64,000 nt of DNA from an uncultured Aquimarina sp. (GCF_947492405.1 NZ_CANLMP010000001.1:992001-1056000); one strand, 5' to 3'; positions 7,655-16,984 are shown, numbered from the stretch's first letter. The notes: generated from the letters alone by a model not told the origin. Program-made: numbers and translations.

Positions 7655-8956
7655 ATGGAGATTTATAGTTACTTGTCCATTTATATCACATTAATCATAG
7701 GTCTATCAGTTTATATTTCAAGATCATCCAGTACCGAAGATTTTTTAATTGGCGGGAGAAATCGTAGTGGATGGACAATCTTATTTTCAAAATTTGCTGG
7801 TGCTATTGGTGTAAGTACCTTGATTACCTATACAGGTTACGCATATAAGTTTGGCTGGGGATTATTTGCTATGTCTATTGGCTCTGTAATAGGTTATCTA
7901 TTATTTGCTTTTTGGGCAGCACCGAGAATCAAGAAGTTATCACTACAAGGTACTTTTTATACACAAGGTGATCTACCCGAATTTGTTACAGGAAACAAAT
8001 TGACTTCATTAATCACTAATGTTATTACTATTATTGTTCAATTCTTTTGGATTTTACTCTCTCTTGCTGGCGGTGCTAAGGTTATTACCTTTTTTGATTT
8101 ATTTTCTTATGATATTTCTTTACTTATTACGGCATCCGTAGTATTAATTTATGTCTTGTTCTCTGGTTTCAAAGCAGTTATTATTACAGATATAATTCAG
8201 GCTCTTATTATAATTAGTTTTTTATGTATTCTAATTTTCGGAATGTTAGATATAAAAGATCTTGGTAGCGTTTTAGGTACTTCTACCAACGAAAATGTAC
8301 AATTAGGTAGTATCATAGGTCTCGTCTTGTATGGAGGTTTATCTGTATTTGGGTTAGCAGATAGATACCAACTTTGTTATGCTGCAAAAGATGTAAAATC
8401 TCTAAAAAGAGGGCTAGGATTAGCTATTATCCCTGTATTGGTGATAGCATTTTTATTATTACTTATAGGTTTATATGTTTATAATCAAAATACTACTTTG
8501 GATCCGGATACTGTATTTGTATTTGCAATGCAAAACTTAGTCAATCAATCTTGGATTCCTTTATTACTAGTACTTTTCTTTGCAGGTTTGATGAGTACGG
8601 CTGATACTTCTATTTTTGCCGTATCTTCCCACCTGGTTTACAAATCAAAAGAAGATAAAAAAGTAAAATCATTACGATATGCAACAATTATAACTGTTGT
8701 TATTGCTTATGTTACTGCACTATTTTGGAAAAGTATCGTAGACATTACTATCGTAGGTGCAGCGCTCAGAATGACACTTTCTATAGCCATGATTTACGTA
8801 ATTAATAAAAAGAAAAATAGTGGCCGTTTTATTGCCAGCGCATTAGGAGGTGTTATAGGCTTGCTTATAGGTTTAACCGTTTTTGGACCCAGACCCACTA
8901 TTGCAATTACCGTTTTATTAGGTTCTTTACTTGGCTTAATCTATAGATCCAAATAG
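7655..8956 (+). CDS. Sodium:solute symporter (SSS family), first copy
   Basis: 433 residues with about 13 hydrophobic segments. The SSS signatures are present: STEDFLIGGRNRSGWTILFS near the N-terminus (the family's GGR region), the small-residue stretch GAIGVSTLITYTGYAY, and GGLSVFGLADRYQLCYAAKDVKSLKRG after the middle. LFFAGLMSTADTSIFAVSSHL corresponds to the conserved segment carrying the second sodium-site residues. It is somewhat short for the family. The substrate cannot be read from the sequence. It is followed in the same direction by a PIG-L deacetylase and a second SSS symporter, suggesting uptake linked to processing of an N-acyl amino sugar or similar compound. Confidence 0.88.
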   Translation: MEIYSYLSIYITLIIGLSVYISRSSSTEDFLIGGRNRSGWTILFSKFAGAIGVSTLITYTGYAYKFGWGLFAMSIGSVIGYLLFAFWAAPRIKKLSLQGTFYTQGDLPEFVTGNKLTSLITNVITIIVQFFWILLSLAGGAKVITFFDLFSYDISLLITASVVLIYVLFSGFKAVIITDIIQALIIISFLCILIFGMLDIKDLGSVLGTSTNENVQLGSIIGLVLYGGLSVFGLADRYQLCYAAKDVKSLKRGLGLAIIPVLVIAFLLLLIGLYVYNQNTTLDPDTVFVFAMQNLVNQSWIPLLLVLFFAGLMSTADTSIFAVSSHLVYKSKEDKKVKSLRYATIITVVIAYVTALFWKSIVDITIVGAALRMTLSIAMIYVINKKKNSGRFIASALGGVIGLLIGLTVFGPRPTIAITVLLGSLLGLIYRSK

Positions 8957-9003
8957 TCCTGTTAAAGTATCCTTAAACCTAAATACTGAGAATTTTATCT
9001 TTT

Positions 9004-9011
9004 TATATTTG
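9004..9011 (+). promoter_or_regulatory. -7 box before the PIG-L gene
   Basis: TATATTTG fits the TAnnTTTG consensus and lies 34 bases before the ATG at 9046. No clear TTG is seen at the usual upstream distance. It suggests the deacetylase and second symporter have their own transcript. Confidence 0.35.
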
Positions 9012-9045
9012 ACGAAACACTCAAAATTAGTATCAATCCAATATT

Positions 9046-11544
9046 ATGCGAAAATTACTTTTTGTAATCGCTTTCAGTATACTGTCTATACATATAACTG
9101 AAGCACAACAGCCTAAAAAGCCAAATTCAGTAGAAATCCATGAAGCAATTAAAAAACTAAACTTTTTAGGTTCTGTTTTATATGTCGCGGCACATCCTGA
9201 TGATGAAAACACTAGACTAATTTCTTATATGTCTAATCAGATTAAGGCAAGAACTGCTTATCTATCACTTACTCGTGGTGATGGTGGTCAAAATTTAATT
9301 GGTTCGGAAATAAGAGAATTACTTGGAGTAATAAGAACACAGGAATTATTAGCAGCTCGTAATACTGATGGTGGAGAACAAATGTTTACACGTGCCAATG
9401 ATTTTGGATATTCTAAACATCCTGATGAAACCTTGGCAATCTGGGATAAAAAAGAAGTATTAAATGATGTTGTTTGGGCGATAAGAAAGTTTAGACCTGA
9501 TGTTATAATCAATAGATTTAATCATAGGACTCCGGGAAGTACACACGGACATCATACATCATCCGCAATGCTTAGTGTAGAGGCTTTTGATATGGTAGCC
9601 GACAAAAAAGTATACCCTGAGCAATTGCAATATGTTGATACATGGCAACCTAAAAGATTGTTTTTTAATACTTCGTGGTGGTTTTACGGAAGTAGAGAAA
9701 ATTTTGAAAAAGCGGATAAATCTAATTTTTTAGAGTTCGACACAGGCGTTTATTATCCGAATTTAGGAATTTCTAATACTGAAATTGCTTCATTAAGTCG
9801 AAGCCAGCATAAATCACAAGGTTTCGGGAGTACTGGAACTCGTGGAACACAAACCGAATATGTAGAATTAATAAAAGGAGAACTTCCTAAAGACAAAGCC
9901 AATATTTTTGATGGAATTGACACTTCCTGGAACAAAGTTAAAGGAGGGAAAGCCATTGGCGATATTTTATATGAAGTAGAAAAAAGCTTTGATTTCAAAA
10001 ACCCTTCAGCTTCTGTTAATCAATTAGTAAAAGCGTACCAATTAATACAACAACTAGAAGACACTCACTGGAAAACCATTAAAACAAAAGAAATAAAAGA
10101 TATTATCACAGCAGCTACTGGTCTTTATTTAGAAGCTGTTGCTACAGAACCTTATACTACTAAGGATAGTGAGATAACAGTTAAAATTGAAGCCGTTAAT
10201 CGAAGTGATGCTTCAATTCGTCTAAAATCAATTGATATTTCTACAATTGGAATTTCAGAAAATGCGGAAACCGCTTTAGCGAATAATCAAAGAAAAAATT
10301 ATGAACTAAAAGGAAAAATAATTTCTGGCACAAAAAACACAACTCCTTATTGGTTAAACAATAAGGGAACGTTAGGTATGTACAATGTTACTGACCAAAA
10401 ACTGATTGGAACACCAGAAACAAAACACCAGACTCAGGCAATTTTTAATATTGAAATCAATGGGACCATTATTCCTTATCAAAAAGATATTGTTTACAAG
10501 ACTAATGACCCTGTAAAAGGAGAAGTATATAAACCTTTTGAGATTGTTCCTGCCATTTCTGCAAGTATTAAGGACAAAGTAATCATTTATGCTAATGGTC
10601 CTGCAAAACAAATTCCTGTCACTATAAAAGCCGGAGAATCTGACTTAACTGGAACTGTTTCTTTAAAACACCCAGAAGGTTGGCAAATATCTCCACAAAA
10701 TATTAATTTCAGTTTAGCTCAAAAAGATGAAGAAAAAACAGTGATTTTTACACTTACGGCTCCAAAAAATCAAAGTGAAGGTTATATTTCACCTGAAATA
10801 AAAATCAAAGGAAAGACATATTCTGATGAGGTTATAACAATTGATTATGATCATATTCCATTTCAGACCATAGTACTACCTTCAGAGACAAAAGTTGTTC
10901 GATTAGACATCCAGAAGAAAGGCCAAAATATTGGATATATAGAAGGGGCTGGTGATGTAGTACCAGAAAGTTTACAACAAATTGGTTACAAAGTAACTAC
11001 TATTAGTCCTGAATCAATTTCTGAAGAAACATTAAAAGTTTTTGATGCTATTGTTGTTGGTATACGCGCATATAATACCGTAGAAGAATTAAAGTTCAGA
11101 CAGAAATTCCTGTTAGATTATGTAAAAAACGGTGGAAACTTAATTATCCAATATAATACCAACAGAAGACTCAAAGTAACAGATAACTTAGGGCCATATC
11201 CTTTGAAACTTTCTAGAGATCGTGTTACAGATGAAAATGCGACTATTAAGTTATTAGCAAGTGATCATCCTGTATTAAACACTCCAAATAAAATATCTAA
11301 CAAAGATTTTGAAGGTTGGGTACAAGAACGAGGATTATACTTCCCTAATGAATGGTCTAAAGAATACACACCTATTATTTCGGCAAATGACAAAGGAGAA
11401 TCTGAGAAAAAAGGAGCTTTGTTGATTGCAAAGTATGGTAAAGGATATTATGTATATACAGGTTTGAGCTTCTTTAGAGAATTTCCTGCGGGAGTTTCGG
11501 GAGCCTATAGATTGTTTGCAAATATGCTATCTTTAGGGAAATAA
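9046..11544 (+). CDS. Secreted PIG-L family deacetylase with C-terminal ThuA/GATase-like domain
   Basis: 832 residues with a signal peptide (MRKLLFVIAFSILSIHITEA). The N-terminal LmbE/PIG-L domain has the zinc-binding motif AHPDDE (His50, Asp52-Asp53, Glu54) and a later HGHH at 167-170 that supplies the remaining metal-site histidine. The family removes N-acetyl groups from amino sugars. A middle region of beta-sandwich type follows (about 370-620). The last 200 residues (FDAIVVGIRAYNTVEELKF, YVKNGGNLIIQYNTN, KYGKGYYVYTGLSFFREFP) look like a flavodoxin-like ThuA/glutamine-amidotransferase fold. It sits between two SSS symporters; the next gene, a 36-residue membrane peptide, starts only 8 bases later. 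Confidence 0.88.
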   Translation: MRKLLFVIAFSILSIHITEAQQPKKPNSVEIHEAIKKLNFLGSVLYVAAHPDDENTRLISYMSNQIKARTAYLSLTRGDGGQNLIGSEIRELLGVIRTQELLAARNTDGGEQMFTRANDFGYSKHPDETLAIWDKKEVLNDVVWAIRKFRPDVIINRFNHRTPGSTHGHHTSSAMLSVEAFDMVADKKVYPEQLQYVDTWQPKRLFFNTSWWFYGSRENFEKADKSNFLEFDTGVYYPNLGISNTEIASLSRSQHKSQGFGSTGTRGTQTEYVELIKGELPKDKANIFDGIDTSWNKVKGGKAIGDILYEVEKSFDFKNPSASVNQLVKAYQLIQQLEDTHWKTIKTKEIKDIITAATGLYLEAVATEPYTTKDSEITVKIEAVNRSDASIRLKSIDISTIGISENAETALANNQRKNYELKGKIISGTKNTTPYWLNNKGTLGMYNVTDQKLIGTPETKHQTQAIFNIEINGTIIPYQKDIVYKTNDPVKGEVYKPFEIVPAISASIKDKVIIYANGPAKQIPVTIKAGESDLTGTVSLKHPEGWQISPQNINFSLAQKDEEKTVIFTLTAPKNQSEGYISPEIKIKGKTYSDEVITIDYDHIPFQTIVLPSETKVVRLDIQKKGQNIGYIEGAGDVVPESLQQIGYKVTTISPESISEETLKVFDAIVVGIRAYNTVEELKFRQKFLLDYVKNGGNLIIQYNTNRRLKVTDNLGPYPLKLSRDRVTDENATIKLLASDHPVLNTPNKISNKDFEGWVQERGLYFPNEWSKEYTPIISANDKGESEKKGALLIAKYGKGYYVYTGLSFFREFPAGVSGAYRLFANMLSLGK

Positions 11545-11552
11545 CTACCATT

Positions 11553-11663
11553 ATGGAAAATTCAAACACTAAAATAGTCTGGAAAAAACTATACACGGTT
11601 ATATTAGTAGCTAATGCGTTGTATTTACTCCTCTTTTATTGGATTACGACAGTTTTTTCATGA
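11553..11663 (+). CDS. 36-residue single-span membrane protein before the symporter
   Basis: A short frame starting 8 bases after the PIG-L stop and ending 52 bases before the second symporter. It encodes a polar, basic N-terminus (MENSNTKIVWKKL) and one transmembrane helix (YTVILVANALYLLLFYWITT). Small one-helix proteins of this type directly upstream of SSS or related transporters are common and can act as subunits. The same spacing and strand as its neighbours support it being a real gene. No family name can be given from sight. Confidence 0.65.
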   Translation: MENSNTKIVWKKLYTVILVANALYLLLFYWITTVFS

Positions 11664-11715
11664 AAATTTAGCACGTAACATTACTTCACAACATACACAT
11701 ATAGATAATTAACAT

Positions 11716-13533
11716 ATGCAACTTATAGATTGGATCATACTCATAGGAACTTTATTGTTTATTGTATTATACGGTGTTTGGAAAACTAAAGGAAGTAAAA
11801 ATGTTCAGGATTATATTCGTGGTGGTAATGAAGCAAAATGGTGGACTATTGGTCTATCCGTAATGGCCACTCAGGCATCAGCTATAACTTTTCTTTCTAC
11901 TCCGGGACAAGCATTTCATAGTGGAATGGGATTTGTTCAGTTTTACTTTGGACTACCCATTGCCATGATCATCATCTGTATGGTTTTCATTCCGTTATAT
12001 CATAGGTTAAAAGTATATACTGCCTATGAATATTTAGAAAGTAGGTTTGATTTAAAAACAAGAACTATTACGGCCATTTTCTTTTTGATTCAAAGAGGAT
12101 TAGGTGCCGGAATTACCATCTTTGCTCCTGCCATTATATTATCTGCAGTATTGGGTTGGGATCTTACTACGCTAAACATAATCATTGGGATATTGGTAAT
12201 TGTCTATACCGTTTCTGGAGGTACTAAAGCAGTAAGCGTTACACAAAAGCAACAAATGGCTATTATTTTCACAGGAATGTTTATTGCTTTTTTTCTTATA
12301 ATAAGTTATCTGCCTGATGATGTAACTTTCACAAAAGCATTGGATATTGCTGGAGCTAGTGGAAAGATGGAAGTCTTAGATTTTTCTTTTGATCTTAGCA
12401 ACAGATATACTGTTTGGACAGGTATTTTAGGAGGAACATTTTTAATGCTTTCTTATTTTGGAACAGATCAAAGTCAGGTACAACGTTATTTATCAGGTAA
12501 ATCTGTTAAAGAAAGTCAATTAGGACTATTATTTAATGGACTATTAAAAATACCAATGCAATTCTTTATACTCTTGGTAGGAATAATGGTATTCGTTTTC
12601 TATCAGTTTAATCAATCTCCATTGAATTTCAATCAAAACTCTGTAGATAAATTATTGTCATCAGAATATTCTAATGATTATAAGGAAATTGAGCAAAAGA
12701 ATGATGTGCTATTTTCTAGAAAAAAAGAAATAAGTGAAAAGCTTGCAATTACCGGAAATCCTGAATTAAAGACAGAGTTAGCTAATCTGGACAGTATAGA
12801 ACGGTCATATCGTCTCAATACACAATTCTTTATAAAAAGGGTTGTAGATACAGCATATGCGTCGAAGTATGATAAACTAGAAGCAGAAATAGCTAGTTAT
12901 GAAGATAAATCATCCGTTAATAAAGAATATAAAACAAAAAAAGATGAATTATTAACATTATATAATGAATCTGCCAAGGACAAAGAGACTAACGATAAGG
13001 ACTATGTTTTTATATATTTTATACTCAATAATCTTCCGAAAGGACTTATTGGTTTATTATTAGCTGTGATATTATCAGCTGCTATGTCATCCACGGCTTC
13101 AGAATTAAATGCTTTAGCATCTACTACGGCAATAGACCTTTATAAACGTAATCTAAAAGAAGAAAAAAGCGAAAAACATTATGTTACAGCCTCTAAATTT
13201 TTTACGCTTGTTTGGGGAATATTGGCGATTCTGGTCGCCTGTTTTGCAAATCTGTTTGATAATCTGATACAGCTGGTTAATATTATAGGATCTATATTTT
13301 ATGGAAATGTATTAGGCATTTTCTTATTGGCTTTCTTTTTCAAGTTTGTAAAGAGTAATGCTGTTTTTATCGCTGCACTCATTACACAAGCTGTCATTAT
13401 TTTTGTCTGGTGGCAAGATTGGCTTCCTTTTCTTTGGCTCAATGCCCTTGGATGTGGAATAGTAATGTTTCTAGCCATTTTGTTACAAGGATTTATACCA
13501 ACTAGTAATAATAAAAAGATCGAAATACAATAA
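11716..13533 (+). CDS. Sodium:solute symporter (SSS family) with a long hydrophilic insertion
   Basis: 605 residues. The transporter core is typical: YIRGGNEAKWWTIGLSVMAT at about 34-52, then SAITFLSTPGQAF, YFGTDQSQVQRYLSGKSVKES at about 247-267, and LLLAVILSAAMSSTASELNALAST at about 447-470, which holds the sodium-site small and hydroxyl residues. Between residues about 303 and 430 there is a hydrophilic, strongly charged insertion predicted to form coiled coil (KEIEQKNDVLFSRKKEISEK, YDKLEAEIASYEDK), followed at once by the next membrane span. It follows the PIG-L gene and the 36-residue membrane peptide and ends at a terminator. Substrate unknown. Confidence 0.9.
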   Translation: MQLIDWIILIGTLLFIVLYGVWKTKGSKNVQDYIRGGNEAKWWTIGLSVMATQASAITFLSTPGQAFHSGMGFVQFYFGLPIAMIIICMVFIPLYHRLKVYTAYEYLESRFDLKTRTITAIFFLIQRGLGAGITIFAPAIILSAVLGWDLTTLNIIIGILVIVYTVSGGTKAVSVTQKQQMAIIFTGMFIAFFLIISYLPDDVTFTKALDIAGASGKMEVLDFSFDLSNRYTVWTGILGGTFLMLSYFGTDQSQVQRYLSGKSVKESQLGLLFNGLLKIPMQFFILLVGIMVFVFYQFNQSPLNFNQNSVDKLLSSEYSNDYKEIEQKNDVLFSRKKEISEKLAITGNPELKTELANLDSIERSYRLNTQFFIKRVVDTAYASKYDKLEAEIASYEDKSSVNKEYKTKKDELLTLYNESAKDKETNDKDYVFIYFILNNLPKGLIGLLLAVILSAAMSSTASELNALASTTAIDLYKRNLKEEKSEKHYVTASKFFTLVWGILAILVACFANLFDNLIQLVNIIGSIFYGNVLGIFLLAFFFKFVKSNAVFIAALITQAVIIFVWWQDWLPFLWLNALGCGIVMFLAILLQGFIPTSNNKKIEIQ

Positions 13534-13540
13534 TGAAAAA

Positions 13541-13563
13541 GGGAAGCTTACTAAAAGCTTCCC
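13541..13563 (+). terminator. Terminator hairpin between convergent genes
   Basis: GGGAAGCTT and its complement AAGCTTCCC form a 9-bp stem with a 5-base loop; A-rich sequence on the left and CTTT on the right allow it to act in both directions, for the symporter and for the GG-peptide gene arriving from the right. Confidence 0.75.
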
Positions 13564-13588
13564 CTTTAAATATTAATATTGCTAAGAT

Positions 13589-13771
13589 TTAGTACATATC
13601 ACAAATCCACAAACAGGCATCTACATCATCTACCATTGCTACGAATTGTCCATTACAATAGCATTTGATTGTAGAATCTGGTACTGTAGGATCCTCTTTT
13701 CTCCCTCCATTTACCTGTTTTTGTTCTACTCTGCTTAAAGTTTTTCCTAAATTTGAAATGTTTTTTAACAT
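13589..13771 (-). CDS. Double-glycine-leader peptide 1
   Basis: A 60-residue precursor: leader MLKNISNLGKTLSRVEQKQV, then NGG at 21-23, then a 37-residue core with four cysteines (37, 39, 53, 57) that ends in CDMY. The leader matches the double-glycine (ComC/bacteriocin-type) signal that C39 peptidase-containing ABC exporters cut after GG. Its neighbour on the right has almost the same leader but an unrelated core. The 5' flank also matches: about 34 bases before the start (13779-13812) are nearly the same in both genes. No exporter is in this window. The mature peptide may be a bacteriocin, signal or other secreted small peptide; activity cannot be predicted. Confidence 0.8.
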   Translation of the reverse strand: MLKNISNLGKTLSRVEQKQVNGGRKEDPTVPDSTIKCYCNGQFVAMVDDVDACLWICDMY

Positions 13772-13852
13772 GATTAAAGTTTAAATTATGATGAATACTA
13801 TGACCGTTTAATAACGTTCATATTTTATATCTTCTAGTGAAACTTACTAAAT

Positions 13853-14068
13853 TTATACTTCAGTAGGTTCTGACGGTAGGACTGGATAACCATAACAGCA
13901 AGCATCCCAAGTGCTGTTATACGTAGTACCGCTTGGACACGTTGTAGGAGTAAATCTAAATGATGGATGACAAACTAAACCATCTGCATTAGGTCTCAAA
14001 CCACCATTAACTGTTTTCTGCTCATTTTTGTTTAGCTCTTTACCTAAATTTGAAATGTTTTTTAACAT
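13853..14068 (-). CDS. Double-glycine-leader peptide 2
   Basis: The ATG at 14068 was chosen rather than an upstream one at 14119 because it gives the leader MLKNISNLGKELNKNEQKTV followed by NGG (21-23), aligning with the neighbouring peptide from the first residue. The 48-residue core has four cysteines (33, 44, 57, 58) with many Pro, Thr and Ser and shows no resemblance to the core of peptide 1. The two genes are 81 bp apart in the same direction, and peptide 1 is probably co-transcribed. The upstream 14078-14113 sequence is the shared leader-proximal block. A direct-repeat element at 14206-14233 may control the pair. Confidence 0.8.
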   Translation of the reverse strand: MLKNISNLGKELNKNEQKTVNGGLRPNADGLVCHPSFRFTPTTCPSGTTYNSTWDACCYGYPVLPSEPTEV

Positions 14069-14205
14069 AATTATGAATTTTAAATTATGATGAATAATAC
14101 TATGATCATTTAATGACACTCATAGCTTATGTCTATTCTTCGCGAAAGAATTTTGATTATAATTAGGTAAGAAACACGAGTAACTTTTACTAATTATGAT
14201 GTCCT

Positions 14206-14233
14206 GTTACCATAACAAGTTTTTTGTTACCCA
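14206..14233 (-). promoter_or_regulatory. Direct-repeat element upstream of the GG-peptide genes
   Basis: On the minus strand it reads TGGGTAAC at its start and TGGTAAC at its end; the core GGTAAC is repeated exactly 20 bp apart, with AAAA after the first copy. The same arrangement occurs at 17403-17430 before the lipoprotein-CHAT operon. It lies between the CHAT stop and the peptide 2 start (137 bp upstream). It could be an ECF promoter element or a site for a dimeric activator. Confidence 0.45.
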
Positions 14234-14239
14234 GAAAAA

Positions 14240-16984
14240 TTATCTTTTTTTAATAAAAAACAATAAAGCGCTGATTATCAATACTAAAAAAAGAGAAAAA
14301 AGAATACTACAAAAGAAAATATTAAATGAAAATAGTTTGGTATCTGCATCACCAATCAATACAAAACCTGCCCAATAATGTGGTGATGCATCAGATAAAG
14401 AAGTAGACTTTAGATACTTAATTTTAGCATTATGCAATGCTTTAGATTTGGTCTGGCCTTTTTCTAAGTTATTATAGAAACTCTCCATAATCTGAGCAGT
14501 AGATTTATCATTGGCATTCCATAGAGAAGAAATCACCGTATTGGCACCAGCATAGAAAAACCCTCTAGCTAAACTCATTACTCCTTCACCCTCGGCTATT
14601 TCTCCTAATGAGGTATTACAAGCACTTAAGACTACCAATTCTGCTTGATTTCTGGAAGTATATAGCTCACTATATTCTAGGTTCGAATCATGAAAAGCTA
14701 TCTGAAGTTTATCAGAAAAATTGGCATGTGTAGCCAGATGGATTATCTTATAATCATCTGTATTAGATAAAAAATTATGTTTAGAAGCGTCCTTTTCTTT
14801 ATAGTTATTTTGGAGCAAATGATTACCTATAGCTTCAATTTCATCAATACTGTGAATAATTTCTTCTAAATTATTATGATTAAAATTTACAGGAGCGAAA
14901 CTTACTAAATCCTTTGTAGCTTTGCGGTCAACATTGTTATTATGCATTAAAAAAGAAATAGAATATGCATAACTTATTTCATTTTCTTCTATCAAATATC
15001 GATTTGTATCACGATCTATTACCAAAGATTCAAAAGGTATGTATTGCAATTTCCCATCGGGAATTATCATTAAATGTTTTTGATGTACGTCTATCGATAT
15101 CCTGTTCTTAGGAATTAAAAGAGTATATAATTCATTTGCTACTTCTTGGAACATCAGCTTATCCGTTAATGTTTCAAAGGGTTTAGATAATCTTTCTCGA
15201 TAATTTACAATTAACTCTTCTACAAGTTTTAACTTTCCAATCTCAATAATCTCTGTTTGACTTTTAGAAATTACAACTGCATATAACTTGTTAAACTCAT
15301 CATCAATTTTATTATAACTACTTACATATGAAATAATTACAGTTTTTTTATCTAAATTCTCTTGAACTTGTGATATTGTAGTAATACTCGTGGTCTGTTT
15401 TTCTTTATGATAAGATGGAAACAAAATTTCCAAAGAATCTTCAAAACTTTCTTGTTGTCTTTTTAGTTTAAAACGATTATTTTTCAACGACTTAATAAGA
15501 CCGTTATCCTTTTCCTCTTTAATAGCTTTCTCTATATCTACAATCTTCTTTTTTAATGTATTTTCTCTTTCCAGAACAACTCCAGGTAGTTTTGATTTAT
15601 TTGTATTCTTTGATATATCTTCAATTAGAAGTAATGCTTTCTTTTTTTCTGCAAAATAGAATGCTGCTTCTTTTTTATTTAAAATTTCACAGACTAGTAT
15701 TCCTTTGAGATAAATTTCTGCGGCTTCTTTACGCCAATATAATCTTGAACCTTCTTCTTTACTATCGCGTAAAAGAAGATTTATTAATGTATCTGCAGAA
15801 ACTAGATTAGAAAGAGCAAGTTCTACATACTTTAGATCTTTTTCTTGATAATATAACTGTATAAGAATAGTAGCTTTTTGGATTAACGCAGAAAGTACAT
15901 TATACTTATTATAAGCGATCGCTAAAACTTTTTCATCTGGTAAGGTTTCTATTTCATTACCAATATTAACACTCTTTACAAGAGATTTTTGAATATTATT
16001 CAGAGCATCTAAATACTGATTTTTAGTAACATAATAATTACTAAAATTATGATAAATCAAAGATTTCTCTTCTTTATTAGTGCTGTATTTTAACCCTTGT
16101 CCCAAAAAATAGAGAGCGCTATCTCGCTTTATTATATTTTCAGAATCAATATATAAATTACCTAAATTCGAATATGTTCTCGATATTACAGATGAATCTT
16201 TAACTTCTATAGATTTTCTTAGGTTTTTATCGTAGTAGTATCTTGCTTTTTTAAAATTATAAGTTTCTTCGCTATTAAAATAATTCGCATATTCATTATT
16301 AAGACTTATGTAATCTCTAACAGAAAAAGGTGATGAAACCTTATTCATAAGTTCATTAGCATTATCTAAGATAATTAGTTTTTTACTTAGGCTATTTGTC
16401 GTATTCATTTCGCCCAAAACCTGGGAAAAATCAATGTATTTTTTTAATAGCAGCTTTTTTCTATCGAATTTTTCTAAAATCGAAATTCCTTTTGTATAAT
16501 AATCCTGTGCTTTAAAAAAATCTCCTTTCTCATAATAGTAATTTCCCAATTCGCAAAATGCTTTGCCTGTACTATATTCATCTTTATTACTATTCACGAC
16601 GTCTTTGTAAAAAAGACTAGCACTATCAATATCACCTATTTTACTATAAAACAACCCTAAATTGTATAAAGCTTTTGCATATTTATCATTTTTTAGATCT
16701 AGTTTTTTATAGAGAGAAATTTCTAACGTTCCATATTTAATAGCCGTACTATATCGTTTTATTTTATAAAGTCTACGTGAATATTCGTGTGAAATTGCAA
16801 TACCATTAAGAAAGTTGTTATTACTTAAATGAATCGTAATAATACTATCAATATGTTTTTCAGTTTCAGAAGCATACATATCATTACGATCCATAAACGA
16901 TCTATCATCCTTAGATAACTCCTGGGAATTACCTTTTGGACAAAATATTACTAAGAAAATTAAAAGTTTTAAATACCTAAACAC
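14240..16984 (-). CDS. TPR-CHAT caspase-like protein with signal peptide and C-terminal membrane anchor
   Basis: 914 residues. A hydrophobic signal (MFRYLKLLIFLVIFCPKGNS) leads into a long array of tetratricopeptide-like helices (about 60-400: ALYNLGLFYSKIGDIDSASL, GNYYYEKGDFFKAQDYYTKG), a coiled segment (about 450-500) and a CHAT domain (about 600-885). The caspase-like dyad is intact: His753 in IIHLATHA and Cys789 in LVVLSACNTSLG, with EGEGVMSLARGFFYAGANTVI also typical. A terminal hydrophobic helix (about 886-907) followed by KKR anchors it. This predicts a protease-like domain in the periplasm. It starts with GTG overlapping the TAG of the lipoprotein gene by one base, so the two are translationally coupled. 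Confidence 0.88.
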   Translation of the reverse strand: MFRYLKLLIFLVIFCPKGNSQELSKDDRSFMDRNDMYASETEKHIDSIITIHLSNNNFLNGIAISHEYSRRLYKIKRYSTAIKYGTLEISLYKKLDLKNDKYAKALYNLGLFYSKIGDIDSASLFYKDVVNSNKDEYSTGKAFCELGNYYYEKGDFFKAQDYYTKGISILEKFDRKKLLLKKYIDFSQVLGEMNTTNSLSKKLIILDNANELMNKVSSPFSVRDYISLNNEYANYFNSEETYNFKKARYYYDKNLRKSIEVKDSSVISRTYSNLGNLYIDSENIIKRDSALYFLGQGLKYSTNKEEKSLIYHNFSNYYVTKNQYLDALNNIQKSLVKSVNIGNEIETLPDEKVLAIAYNKYNVLSALIQKATILIQLYYQEKDLKYVELALSNLVSADTLINLLLRDSKEEGSRLYWRKEAAEIYLKGILVCEILNKKEAAFYFAEKKKALLLIEDISKNTNKSKLPGVVLERENTLKKKIVDIEKAIKEEKDNGLIKSLKNNRFKLKRQQESFEDSLEILFPSYHKEKQTTSITTISQVQENLDKKTVIISYVSSYNKIDDEFNKLYAVVISKSQTEIIEIGKLKLVEELIVNYRERLSKPFETLTDKLMFQEVANELYTLLIPKNRISIDVHQKHLMIIPDGKLQYIPFESLVIDRDTNRYLIEENEISYAYSISFLMHNNNVDRKATKDLVSFAPVNFNHNNLEEIIHSIDEIEAIGNHLLQNNYKEKDASKHNFLSNTDDYKIIHLATHANFSDKLQIAFHDSNLEYSELYTSRNQAELVVLSACNTSLGEIAEGEGVMSLARGFFYAGANTVISSLWNANDKSTAQIMESFYNNLEKGQTKSKALHNAKIKYLKSTSLSDASPHYWAGFVLIGDADTKLFSFNIFFCSILFSLFLVLIISALLFFIKKR

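Noticed and set aside
14196..14378. A 60-codon plus-strand frame over the CHAT 3' end
   Set aside because: Low-complexity Lys/Ile/Asn composition and overlap with the CHAT C-terminus and the direct-repeat element; no sign of coding.
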